Source: Haliclona indistincta (Eukaryota > Porifera > Demospongiae > Haplosclerida > Chalinidae). Taken from it: a DNA stretch of 64,000 nucleotides. The stretch is from assembly GCA_964017065.1 (NCBI GenBank), contig OZ024789.1:3537971-3601970 (forward strand), written 5' to 3'. The notes beneath the pieces were generated by a model. That model ran no database searches, had not been told where the DNA came from, and saw only the letters and a list, made by a program, of their open reading frames with translations. How positions within the stretch are numbered: the first letter of the stretch is position 1; the number at the start of each line of letters is the position of its first letter. A program made the translations under genes and the position numbers. Of the stretch, positions 46,301 through 56,893 are shown in pieces.

Positions 46301-47545
46301 AACAGCATCACAAAACCCGGTGAATGTATTCTCAGCCACATCAGCATTATCTAGGCGTACACGAATAGCTGAAAGCATTGTGTCTATGTCGACTTTCATC
46401 ATCACATCATCAGATATCAGTTCCTTGCTATATATAGATTACTGTTGAGGGTGCTGATCTCGTGCTGCAATTCTCCTCGTAATTTGTCATAGTTGTTCCT
46501 GAATACTTCCTTCATAGCTTCCATCCGAGGAACGCACTCTTTCGATGCCATCTGACCGAAGAATCAGGTGCTGTTGTCTTTGACAAAATATGGTACACAG
46601 AGAGTCCAGCTGAAATGTTCAGTTGACAAAGTTGCTCAGTGACACAAAACAAGAAGCTTCTGTTCAATAGATTCTTTGGTACACGGTTAAGGCAATGATG
46701 TTTGTTTAGCCAGTCCCAATTTGGCTATTGTTTTTAAATTTGAATAGTTCTAAAAAGTGTGAGTGCTAGTACTACTTTATACACTATACATAAGGTAGTG
46801 TAAAATTAATATTAATTGCATTTGTGCCGCATAATCTGTTATGGTTAAACCTCACATGGCTATCTCAAGTAGTGTGTTATTGTGTTCAAGTCCTTGAAAT
46901 AAATGTAAGGCAACCTGTCTGTCAGCAAAATGAACTAATTAACTGTTCACTTTGTTGCATGCCCTCTTGCCGCTAAGGTTCGATTGAGCCCTCGAGACAA
47001 GATTTATCCTTACCAATCAACAAGGCTAAAAATGCATTGGTTGTGAATAACGTCCAATTGTAAAGATCAGATATCTATTTAATTATGACCCGATGATTAG
47101 TCATTTATTACACTAGGTTTGTAGTGTCGATGAGCTGATACAATGTCACAATGATTTTATCAAGATCGCATCGTTCAGGTATAACCCTAATTTTAGTTCT
47201 GCTCATGCTCACAATACTCTTCTCTCTTCAGGTGCCTCCTAACTGAACAGTCCAAACCACTGATGGATGTTATTCAGAATATTCTCACCACAATAACAAG
47301 GTTCTCTAGTCAACTGCTCTCACCGAATTTCAAGCTAGCATCACTCACTCACACACACCGAACCTTCAGAGACAACGCTAATCTTCTCGTAAAAGGTTGG
47401 TGCAGCTTGTTCATAAAAATAATTTTAACTTTTTAGTTATCTTTAATTCCTTCTTTCAGTTGTACAGAAGCTAGTGGAGAGAGGATATCAACCACATTTG
47501 AACGAGTTTCTGCTGAGACTGAACTTCAATAAATTTTACAAATAG
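40336..47545 (+). CDS. TUBGCP6: Gamma-tubulin complex component 6-like (central and C-terminal part)
   Basis: Sixteen exons by eye: 40336-40424, 40476-40591, 41239-41716, 41928-42099, 42373-42477, 42588-42723, 43086-43227, 43338-43495, 43972-44009, 44070-44126, 44460-44532, 44824-44878, 44935-45031, 47125-47178, 47232-47395 and 47460-47545 (stop TAG). A charged, helical middle part (REEMVEHYRKLSRQAEERRA) is followed by the conserved GCP C-terminal domain: YLVEEKEIMKHFTALKRFLL, LLEDGEFAHVLTTRLFEQ, FLRMNYKVDWPCNIVITEE, QIKRAAWTLKNAF and QLFHLSWDEFNTRL. This domain binds gamma-tubulin in the ring complex that nucleates microtubules at centrosomes. The long non-conserved insert and the FLLLEDGEF segment fit GCP6 rather than GCP2-5. 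The N-terminal GRIP1 part is not in the window left of 40336; it may sit in the gap or have been displaced. Most introns are under 500 bp; the intron 45032-47124 is large and holds an antisense gene. Confidence 0.85.
40948..41105 (+). repeat. CAGTGGAACC dispersed repeat
   Basis: CAGTGGAACCCCTCGTAGAG and GGACACCC motifs in an intron; relatives at 5165 and 45169 (GGTGGAACTTCTCTAAGGCG). Probably an old DNA-transposon family. Confidence 0.5.
42105..42292 (+). repeat. GGGAAGGGTGGGGAGA minisatellite in a TUBGCP6 intron
   Basis: About ten G-rich units of 16-30 bp, starting right after the donor at 42100. G-runs of this density can form quadruplexes (inference). Confidence 0.9.
45257..46551 (-). CDS. 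Coiled-coil protein with N-terminal Death-fold-like domain, nested antisense in a TUBGCP6 intron
   Basis: The main open frame (46405-45257) encodes about 380 residues. Residues up to about 70 form a compact helical region (MLSAIRVRLDNADVAENTFT, KKHLKQMLLKSLREEL). Then a Pro/Ser linker, then over 200 residues of heptad-rich coiled coil ending in tandem MQETNDK/MQELNDK repeats, and a short hydrophobic C-terminus (SLASTCMLLSKIGFCLLDSL). An ATG at 46551 opens a separate frame (MASKECVPRMEAMKEVFRNN, then LRGELQHEIS) that reads into the same domain if one shift in TATATATA (46428-46438) is allowed; together they look like a CARD/Death-type fold. No intron signals separate the two frames. Function unknown; a Death-fold plus coiled coil suggests an oligomerising adaptor (inference). 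Confidence 0.55.
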
Positions 47546-47944
47546 CATTGCAGTTGTTATGGCAACATTACTCAAGCAAACCTGCTTGGTTATGACATCG
47601 ATAGCACTTTCAGTGATGAGTACTGTAGAAATACAAATAGGCGAACAAAACTGAGCACTGGTACCTTATAGCTGCTACCATTGTGTGTACTTGTTTTTGC
47701 GGTGTTAGTCCGTGACCTTAAGTAGGCTGGGTAGTTCTATTTTGTACATTCCACTGACGAAGAATGCTGTTTAGCAGTCAAACGATTAGATTAACAAATT
47801 TATCCAGCTAGTGTCAAGTTAAGCTGTTAATAACACCAAGCACCATTGAAAATAGATACTGTCATTATTATTCTTATGTTTTATTGTGTGCGTAAAATTA
47901 ATCCAATTAATGTGTAACAGTTGTCAGACATCAAATAATTTGTA

Positions 47945-48205
47945 GTCACTGTTTTTTCTTCGTCGTACCTTTCTACCTCCTTTCGGTAACATTCAACTTG
48001 TTTTTCTGTAGATCTAGCCCTCACTTCTGCTTCGTGAGTCTTCTTCTTTTCTTGCATACTCATTTCTTGATGAATTTCTTGAGCATAGAGTTCTGCTTCC
48101 TCCTTGGTTTTGACGTCCTGTTGTTCCAAACTATGTTTTAACTCAGATACTTCCTTTTCCAGACAAATTATTATCTCCTGATCCTGTTGTTTTTTTTCCT
48201 ACGAA
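47945..48205 (-). pseudogene. Coiled-coil fragment
   Basis: Reads EIIICLEKEVSELKHSLEQQ, then a Glu/Lys-rich helix (EEAELYAQEIHQEMSMQEKK). It begins without start codon next to a dispersed repeat at 48225 and has no partner exon. It resembles the coiled coil of the nested gene in composition only. Confidence 0.4.
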
Positions 48206-48224
48206 TAGGAAGGTGTCTGTTTGT

Positions 48225-48430
48225 TCAGACACGCCCAGTTAAATTAGTGGTCAGCATTGATGATTGTGGCTTCCGATTGCATAACTATTATTCTACATCG
48301 TGATTGCTGTATAGAAAGGTACAACAGCTGCAGTTTACTGTGTATGTTTGCTGTACAGAAATCATGTATACAGCAGCTGTTGCCATGTTTTTTTAGAGTG
48401 GTGGATAGTTTACTGTGTTTTTAGAATGGT
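48225..48430. repeat. Dispersed repeat, copy of 20215-20400
   Basis: GACACGCCCAGTTAAATTAG, GCATAACTATTATTCTAC and CAACAGCTGCAGTTTACTGT recur in the same order in the ROCO intron. From 48431 to 48828 nothing else is seen. Confidence 0.65.
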
Positions 48431-48828
48431 AGATAGTTCAACAAAGTGTTGATTGATTGTCTTTATTATGTGTCAGAGTTCATCTTGCTCGTTTAGTGAA
48501 TAGAGTATTTGGCTTTGTGTAAACAGCACTCGTTGCAGCACTGATATAAAAGTGTGAATATGTTTTCAGCGTTTACAAATACCTTGTTCATACTGAAGAT
48601 TTCACCGGATACTTAATGTATACATAAAATTTCCTATGTGATTTTAACTGGAATAGTGTGAACTAAAGCTCAAACAAAACTCAAATAAGCAGTAGCATTT
48701 GAAACATTCACTTCCACTGATAAGTGAAAGAAAAAGTTACTTTTTTTACTAAACATAGTACAAATAGAGCAAACGACACCTAACAATGCTAACTCACACT
48801 ATAGCTATAGACAGCATGCAATACTAAC

Positions 48829-49690
48829 TCATTTATCAGTGTTGAAAAAAGTTTTGTACATGTCAGCAGCTTCTCTCATGTACTCCTCCTCCTGGTCAAA
48901 GTATCTCTCGTAATGTTCTATGGCCTGTATGTTGACGTGCCTGTTCCTCTCTCTCAGCTTATATCGCTTAGCAAAAATGACAAATATGACAAAAAACAGC
49001 ATTATGAGGATTTGATTGAACCAGGCAAAAGTAGAACCCACAGCTAGGAGTGACTTTGTTCAAATTGAATTGAGAAATGAATGAAATAATCCCTAAACGT
49101 ATGCTTTGGGCGATAAGACCTATCACTGTTCCTAAACCTGTCGCTGTTCCTCTAAAGCTTATAGGAGTCTGAGCCAAATAAGTTTCTATTACACTAATGA
49201 GTCCAAGCACATAACCAATGCTATATACTAGATCACGTATCAGCAGCCAGTATGGTGAGATAGGAAGAGTTTTAGCTGGTACAGAGCTGGTATCAAACAT
49301 GCACTGGGTGCTGTTACTGAGAGTATGTCCGATTGTGTCCAGCGTGAGGTCCAGTAATGAACTTATGAAGACTAGTATCAATGCAGCTCCAACTCTCTTG
49401 AAAATGCTTGGCAATTTGTTTCTTATGATGTTTCTTAAACAACTGTTTCTTATGCAATTTGTTTCTTAAAATGAAGCGATAAACTGGTATCAGTACCACT
49501 GCAGTCAATTTATTGGAAAGATATGTTATGCTTTCAGCACAGCTACGTGTGTTGATAGTGGGTGGTATTATATGAGCATGGATAAGGCTTTTCATATCAT
49601 CAAACAGTAGAAAGCCTATTAAGACAATAACGTAGAAAACGAACATTCTTAAGATAGTTTTTACATCTTCCACTTCCTCTTCACTAAATG
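48829..49690 (-). pseudogene. SLC15/POT-family oligopeptide transporter C-terminal half, frameshifted
   Basis: Three minus-strand frames together show several hydrophobic membrane helices in the order expected for the C-terminal half of a proton-coupled oligopeptide transporter: VEDVKTILRMFVFYVIVLIG, then VVLIPVYRFILR, LPSIFKRVGAALILVFISS, YWLLIRDLVYSIGYVLGLIS and AWFNQILIMLFFVIFVIF, closing with a charged cytoplasmic tail. The first switch coincides with a short local duplication of AAGAAACA-type sequence (about 49410-49460). The second is near AACAAAGTCACTCC (about 49055). No splice signals explain them. The N-terminal half is not present. Confidence 0.6.
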
Positions 49691-50983
49691 GTCCACCGAA
49701 ATTTTGCTTGCCATAGTCTAAACGTGATGTCGCATGCTGCGCCTTGTTCGCATGTGTTAGTGGGTTTAGGGCCTCCGCCCTCCAGACTACAGAGCGGGAA
49801 ATTTGAAATTTCTTGCATATTCGCTTGCCCTCCGCTCTGTCTTTCAGCTGTACTGTACCACCTGTCTTTCCATCATCTCAGTGCATTGCATTGTAATACA
49901 AAACCATAAAATTAATGTGATATTCACTAACTATTCCATACGAGTACCAATTTAACTTACTCGGTGTTTTCTTCACTTATTTGAAAATAACAGGCGGAGT
50001 GCTTCCATCATAGAACAACAATTCTATGAAAAAAAAATCAGGAAAAAATTATAAAAAATAAAAACAGCCTTAACAGATCGATGGATAGCAGCACCCACCA
50101 CCTCTCTGAAGACCCCGGGACTACCGGCCTCCGGCCAGAGTGCTTTCCAGAGCCAACAACTCCGGCAGCTGTGTGCTGACAGCAGCTTTCACAGTCATTC
50201 TTGGGGAGGAATTCACACAGATCCCAGTCGCTCCTTCTTGCGAAGGGTGTGAACCCACGACTCTGGAAGCACTCTGAAAGTACATAGGTCAACTCCTATA
50301 TATACCAAGAATTGAGAGTTCCTGCCATTAGTGGGCTTCGCATTGCCGGAAAATACGGTCAATAATTGACCGTATATTTCCCCGTAAATTAACACTGTGA
50401 AAATGTATTGCGGACATTGAGAGGACCAAGAAAACGCCGCGCGCGGTAGTAGCCAACGAGCAGTTCGACGGTGATTGTACCTTAGCTAACCTGTCATGGC
50501 TGTTTATAAGCGTCGTTCCAAATCGTGATGCTATTTCTTTAAATAATTGTTGACAGCTTGTACCATAGATAATACAGTACAAGTGGATACGCAACGGGGT
50601 AATAAACGGAGGGGTCCACGGAAATTTATTGAAACACTCACTGCATCGGGCGTGGGCGTGTTGCACAAAGTTGTAAAGCTGTTTCTACGGTTCTGAGAAG
50701 CGGGTAGAAGCTGAATCAAATCGCACACGTGTTCATTTGCTGTTGAAGAAGAGGCTGTTGCTGTAAAATAGCCTTGTTATATTGCTAGGCTGCAAATTCC
50801 GCCCTTTCCCCTGAAATCCTGTGTTACGGTTACTGTATGTGTGTTAGATTATTACAGAGCTGGTTTGTGTAGTGCAGGTTTGTTGTATGTTTTTAGGTAG
50901 CTTATTGTGTAGTGCAGTTCGTCAAAATACTATTAGATCGCTACGCGTCGTAGAGAACAGTAGACACGCCGCCAAGGCTTGTC
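49691..50983. other. No gene; repeats
   Basis: CTTGTACCATAGATAATACA (about 50560) recurs inverted at about 52730-52770. A block of about 170 bp (50810-50980; GTGTTAGATTATTACAGAGC ... ACACGCCGCCAAG) recurs directly at 52280-52445. These bracket the TIR element between them. Confidence 0.5.
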
Positions 50984-52259
50984 CCCGTTTCGTCGACTCC
51001 CATTTCGTCGACTCCCGATTCGTCGACTAATTAATTAATTGACCACGCCTGCTGTGCGGCCACGATTAATTGCCTGCTATCATTGCTGTCAGATCATGCA
51101 CGCTGTTTGTTCTGTTGCTGTCAATTTGCTGATCATGGCCAGCTCAAAGTCTGTTGCTGACTTTGAGCTGGCCATGATACAGGCGGTGATGACTCAATTT
51201 TCTTTCGTGAGCGTCAAGGGTTGCTTCTTCCACTATGCACAGGCGATTTGGAGGAAAGTTCAAACCCTTGGCCTGCAAGAAGAATACAAGAGCAATCCGG
51301 ACGTGAATGAGATGGTTTCAAAGATGCTAGCCCTATCATTGTGTCCAATCCAGTTTGTCCGAGTTTCTTGTTCATCCATCAAATCAGCTGCACCACAAGT
51401 CCATAACATCGATGAGTTGTGCAAGTACTATAAAGATACTTGGCTCAATGGAAGTTTTCCAATTGCTTCGTGGAATCACTATGCCACCGAGGGACCACGA
51501 ACCAACAATCATGTGGAAGGATGGCACAAGAAGCTGAACGTAGCTGCTGGAAGGACACATCCTAATGTCTTTGAAGTTGTTGAAGTATTTCAACAAGAGC
51601 AAGCCATGACCGAAGTAACACCCGAAGTACCATCTCTTGGATGGTATGGGCACAGCCATCCTAAATTTTCCTCTTTGTGCCCCCAGCTTATCTCTCTCAA
51701 CTAAACTTTCTTTCTATCCCTTTCTTTCTATCTCTTTTAAACGTCTCACTACCATTAGAATGTAGCATTAGGCTTATAGCATTAGCATTCTATCTCTAGC
51801 ATTAGCATGTAGCATTAGCAAGTGCATATTCTTTTTTGTTGTTACTTAGCAGTTAGTTGAATAAACTTTGAAAAACAATTATTAATTTTACTGCAAAAAA
51901 AACATTATTAACAAAAAAGTTATTATTATTAACAATACATACTCCATTTCTTGTGGTAACTGTAAGTTAGTGGGGAGAGAGAGCTTTAGATCGTTGTGTC
52001 TGCTAATTAATGCTGTGCGGGGGAACTATCGCTCTGAGTTTGTTGCACTACCAGAGAGCTTTCCAATTGTTTTGTGGAGGCAGTTGGCACAAGAGGCAGT
52101 TGTCGCTGTGAGTTTCCTGGCCTACCAGAGAGCTTTAGATCGTGGCTACAGCAGTGCTGGCTGCGCGCGCCGCACAACGAGTAACGCGCAATAACGACCT
52201 ATGAATAATTAATTAGTCGACGAATCGGGAGTCGACGAAATAGGAGTCGACGAAACGGG
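50984..52259. mobile_element. TIR element with TTCGTCGACTCCC repeats and a FLYWCH-type Mutator relic
   Basis: CCCGTTTCGTCGACTCCCAT at the left and its inverse at the right form TIRs of about 55 bp, each with three tandem TTCGTCGACTCCC-like units and an AATTAATT end. The interior holds a transposase fragment. It is inserted inside a direct-repeat pair. No clear target duplication. Confidence 0.75.
51130..51665 (+). pseudogene. FLYWCH-type Mutator transposase C-terminal fragment
   Basis: The open frame shows VKGCFFHYAQAIWRKVQTLG, ALSLCPIQFV, YYKDTWLNG and RTNNHVEGWHKKLN...HPNVFEV, the C-terminal half of the DDE domain of FLYWCH-associated Mutator transposases, whose last catalytic Glu normally lies in this EGWH region. 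The N-terminal zinc finger and first Asp residues are missing. At 51135-51180 a 20-bp inverted repeat (ATGGCCAGCTCAAAGTC and complement) sits where the upstream domain should be. Degenerate, unlikely to be active. Confidence 0.65.
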
Positions 52260-53067
52260 TGTAAATCGCCGCCAAGTACGAGGAACAAGCCTGTTGTTAC
52301 GGTTGCTTTGTGTTAGATTATTACAGAGCTCGTTTGTGTACTGCTGGTTTGTTGTATGTTTTTCGGTAGCTTATTGTGTAGTGCATTTAGTCAAAATACT
52401 ATTAGAGCGCTACGCTTCGTAGGGAACAGTAGACACGCCGCCAAGCAGCAGGGAACAAGCAGTCGTTGTTACGTACGTTTTTTTTTCAATAGATTATATT
52501 GGCAAGACTGATAACACCAGGGCTTCATAAGCAATGCCAGCGAATACCAACATCCTTGCTCTACCGCATCGAAATTCGTTTGTACGCACAAAAATATCAA
52601 GGAGCTCAATATAATTTTCTTGAACACACACTACTACTGCTGCAGCCATTCATTTCTTGTAAATGTTTGTGAACGTCCGTGTTACCCGATGCAATGATTG
52701 TGTCACACCGGAATGCAATATACGGGCTCGTTGCGTATCCACTTGTACTGTATTATCTATGCTTGTACAAAATTTTGATTGTCGAATTAGCTGAAGATGA
52801 GCAATTCTCATCTGCAGACGGTTAGCCATCTTCTAATGGTTAGTCATCTGGTTAACCGCGCCACCCTCTAACTATTACACCCTCTAAGTATTGTTCGTAA
52901 CCTGCAGTTGTATGTGTTCAGTCACGTGTATCCCACTCACGCGCGTTTGATTGGCCAACGTCACACTTCCGCTTTTGCCTCAATAAGAGTCAATATCTTC
53001 GAAATCGCTGTACTAATAAATAATTATTATTATTCCAAAACGAGTTCTAGAAGAGCATTACTGAATT

Positions 53068-53880
53068 ATGTCGTCTTACGAAAAGATCTTTCAGTTTTGG
53101 GCCAGTGAAACGAAATACCCAGACGGAGCAAGCAGTGGGGAGAAGAAAGACATTCGGAAAAGGGGTAAAAAGTACAGAGTGCAAAATAGAGACCTATACT
53201 ACAACAGGCTCCTAGTGCCGAGGAGCAAGGCTCATATAGAAGAGTATTGCAAATGTGCCCATGAAGGTACCTGCATGCATGCTGCCATGGTGATACTGTT
53301 GCTGTTAACCTTGTGTTGTTATTTTAGGTCATCTCAGTCAACAGGATACGCTCCAAGTAGCCAAATCCAACTTTTATTGAAATTCATGAAAAGATGTCAG
53401 CACAGTTCCGCGAAGCAGGTCAGCCATTTCGCGTGGTCGGTCTCGTTGATAAATTGAGTGGGTTGTGGTTACCATGAGGTCATTCTTCATCTACATTTTC
53501 AACTCTAGCCCACAGACAATGAGCAGGCTCAAACTCAACAATCAGCAGAACAGGATACTTCGTTTGAGTTACCAGTGGTACGATTATTGTGTGTTCAATG
53601 TGTTGTGTAGGCAATGTCAGGGGCATGTCAACACACGATACTCATAGCTCTGTGGTTCATAATCATATCTAGGATTATTTTCACAGGTTGTAGCTTGCTA
53701 TAGAACTGACCGTTCGTTAAGAGCTATTTTGCACTTAAGATCTCTTGCTCGGATCATGCTATCTGTCTTACTGTTTATATTAATTTTGTCTACTTTTAGG
53801 TCAATATACAATTTCCACAAGGGCAAGACTGCTACTCTGACGAAGATATTGGCAGTTCTTATCTTGATTTACTTAAGTGA
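53068..53880 (+). pseudogene. Short spliced gene resembling integrase H2C2 zinc-finger region
   Basis: Exon 53068-53269 begins ATG and reads EKIFQFWASETKY, EKKDIRKRGKKYRVQNRDLY and CKCAHEG. The next exon (from about 53329) continues HLSQQDTLQVAKSNFY and then hits TGA. Together these look like the HHCC/H2C2 finger of transposon-derived integrases found in KRBA2-like proteins. Later exons (53510-53580 and about 53800-53880, ending DIGSSYLDLLK and a stop) join each other in phase but not cleanly to exon 2. Decayed or mis-sequenced. Confidence 0.4.
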
Positions 53881-54878
53881 GTAGCTATTGACATGCATAC
53901 ATATAGATGCATTGTCATAAGAATGAGCTAGCATGCTTTTTGTGACTCTTTTCTCAGATCATGAGAGGCATCTGTGGTACTTCTTGTTGCAAAAAGGAAC
54001 AGCAATTTTTCAGAAAGCATTACTAACTTGAAAAAAGCATCCCCCTATTATTATATTGTCAGCAAGTATTATGTTTATTTCAGCTAGTGAAATGTAAAGA
54101 TAACACTTATCTTACAATTATATCTTTTAGTCACTCTATAACATTCATACATTGAAAAGTTTAACTGACTGGGTAACAAGTACTGATAACTGTCAACATT
54201 CTATGTGTACAGTTCATCTAAAGCAGCTCACAACTCACTAACACCACAGTTTTTTTTAGACAAACGTACTATAATGATATTTTATTATAATTATTGCATG
54301 TTTTTTATTTAAATATTGGGCTGATTGTAAACTACTTGTTCATAGGCAGGATTAGTGTTGCAATCAATGTCATACTTGTGCTGTTGTGTATTATGTCTAG
54401 AATTTAATTTGATGAACTGTACCTATTGAATCTTATAAGCAATTTTGGGCCCAAATTTTTCCATGCTCGACAATGAGACTATCCTCTTTGTTGTAAGCTA
54501 GCGCATTACGAAGTGAGGACACCATGCATGCACGATAATATGCTGTCTCTACGCATTTAGAGCTTACAAACGAATAACAGTACTGCTGGTCTTCGACATG
54601 ATTCCTCAGCGAGAGCGCTGTCAACAGCTCAGCGAACTACGACTATGACATAATGAGGCAAAATGAATACAATTGAAGTACTTTCAATGACTATAGGCAA
54701 GTTAGGTAATTTTATTTAGCATGTTACAATATAATACCATCTGCACCAATCACACTATAAAACTATAAGAGTTCTGCTACTAAAGCTATTACAGACAATC
54801 ACAATCACAGAGTACTAACTACTAAAATTTGTCACTTTTTGAGGCTGAAATTCAGATGCACTCGTACTCTCCACCATA
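53881..54878. other. No gene supported
   Basis: AT-rich; 3' flanks of the converging genes on either side. No repeats or coding recognised. Confidence 0.35.
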
Positions 54879-56744
54879 CTATTCTTTGTTGCTCACTTCA
54901 ACATTAAGTTCTTCATACATTTCAGGATCATCACGATTAGTGTACCCATAGGAAGGGTTGTCCCACAATATTGCTTCTGGAACTTTTGGTGGAGCCTTTG
55001 GCAGAGCAGCTCGTTTCTTCTTTGTTGGTGGAGGACAAGAAGTTGGTGGTTCAGGAACTGGCGTGGTTTGAGGAGCTTTTGATAGTGTCACATCTTGAGC
55101 ACTGGAACAGTAGTGAGCCTCGGTACTGGTATCGAGGTTGTATTGCTTTCTTTGACAACACTTAATTATCCTGTTAACAAGAAATATACTTTCATTGACT
55201 TTTCATGACCTACACAAACTCACAGTATGATAATGACAATCACAATCAGCCATATGAGTGTTGATGACCCGAATCCTCCAAGAAAGAGTCCAGCTAGTAA
55301 AGATGTCATTGTTGTTGTCCTGTCACTGCTCATCTCCATTGCGTGAAGTTGAATTCCATTCACTGAAACAGCATGATGTTAGCTGTGAATTAATGCGATT
55401 GATGAGATCAGTTGCAGTGAGAGAGCCATCATAAGAGAAATAAGTGAGTTTGGAGGAGAAGGTGAGGGAGGAGGAGGAGCAGGATAGTGACGAGTTTATA
55501 AACAGGACGGCTGCATCAGGAATTTCACCAATGAGAGCTTTCTCAAATTTTTGTAAACTAGATCTCTTTAGACCAAAAATTTAAAAGAATTATAATTATT
55601 ATTATTTTGCAAACTTACAGCCCACATGGAACAGTCTCAAACTTCAAACACAATAATAATTATTGTCAATTGTGCTATACAAAATAACAATTACGTATTG
55701 AGTCAAAACCTTATAATAACATCATATGTAATACTTTTCTTGAAAAAGTAATGACTTCTGTATAGAGTGTATTTCTGAATCAATCACACATTGATATCTA
55801 CCATACTGAGATGATGTGGTAGTGTTGTGAGGTCCTCATGATGAGCTCATTGTTCTTGTACAGTGTTATACTGTCCACTGGTGGGTATCCTCCTGTAGCA
55901 GTGCAGGTTAGTGAGGTGGTGTGGGTAGCTGGGAGAGAGCTGCTCTCAGCTGTGAACTCAGTCAATGGAGCTTCTATTATGAGAAAAATTTTACAGATTT
56001 TATCAACTCAATTAGATAATATTACCATAGTACATTAGCTGCTGAATGTCACTTCTAATGATCAGAGTACTTGTTCCCATGAACCAGATGTATTGTGATG
56101 GACAGGTCAGCTTTGGATTTGAATTTGTACTTGTTCTCAGTTGTGTCTCATACACACCAACATCATTGAGTAAAGAGGGATTGTCTAGAGTCAGTTTCAC
56201 TTGCTATGGTTGAAATGTAGTCTTAGCAGATGTAGGAAGTGGGATACCATTGTGAAACCAGTGATATGATACACCTAAGTAGTCATCAGTAGTCATATTT
56301 ACTGAAATATCGACCTTGGGAGAGGTACTATTAAAAAAAAGATTTTTCTGTGACGCTGATAACGTTGATACCAAATTGTCAGAAAAGTATTCTATAGTAG
56401 CATAACATAAATTATATCATGTACTTTTAATCATTTCTCACCATCAGTTAATAGATATAATATAGCTGGTGCTAGTAGTGGATAGTGTCTAAACAGATCA
56501 AGTGCTTGTCTCTCACAGCCACTATCATGGGTATATCAGTAACACTACTGATGCTCAGTCACTGGTGAGGTTGAGTCTAGTGTTACTAGTTGGATTGATC
56601 TTCACTCCATTGTGATACCAGGTCAGCTCTCGCAGGTAAGTGTTTCTGTCTGTCTCAGTCACACTCACTCTCAGAGTGATATCAGAGCCAGTAGTAACCA
56701 TCAATGGTACAGGAACTGCTGGCTGGAGGATATCTGTAGTGACC
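54879..56744 (-). pseudogene. Ig-domain / SEA-like / single-pass transmembrane receptor with tyrosine tail, several lesions
   Basis: Minus-strand exons. Ig-like 1 (56744-56442: GSDITLRVSVTETDRNTY, LTWYHNGVKI), Ig-like 2 (about 56333-56030: YHWFHNGIPL, LNDVGVYETQL), part of a third Ig fold (55973-55800: TSLTCTATGGYPPVDSITLY), a SEA-like piece (55573-55385: KFEKALIGEIPDAAVLF), a transmembrane exon (about 55369-55227: GSSTLIWLIVIVIIIL) and a cytoplasmic exon (55170-54879) rich in Pro and Lys with YGYTN and EMYEEL. YTN fits a Grb2-type pYxN site and YEEL a half-ITAM-like YxxL; both are inference. Lesions: two indels at the end of Ig1, an in-frame TAG in Ig2 (after TTFQP) and a shift between the SEA-like and transmembrane exons. 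No signal peptide exon precedes it; upstream lies the NLR gene. Confidence 0.6.
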
Positions 56745-56893
56745 AATCAACAACAATTGTAACAATGATGATAGTTCTCACTGTTTACTACTATCCTGAT
56801 GACTCCAGTCCCAATAGTGGTTCCAGTCTGTTTGACAATACAGTAACAGTATACATACTTAGTGACTGATGATTGAATCACTACAGTATATAC

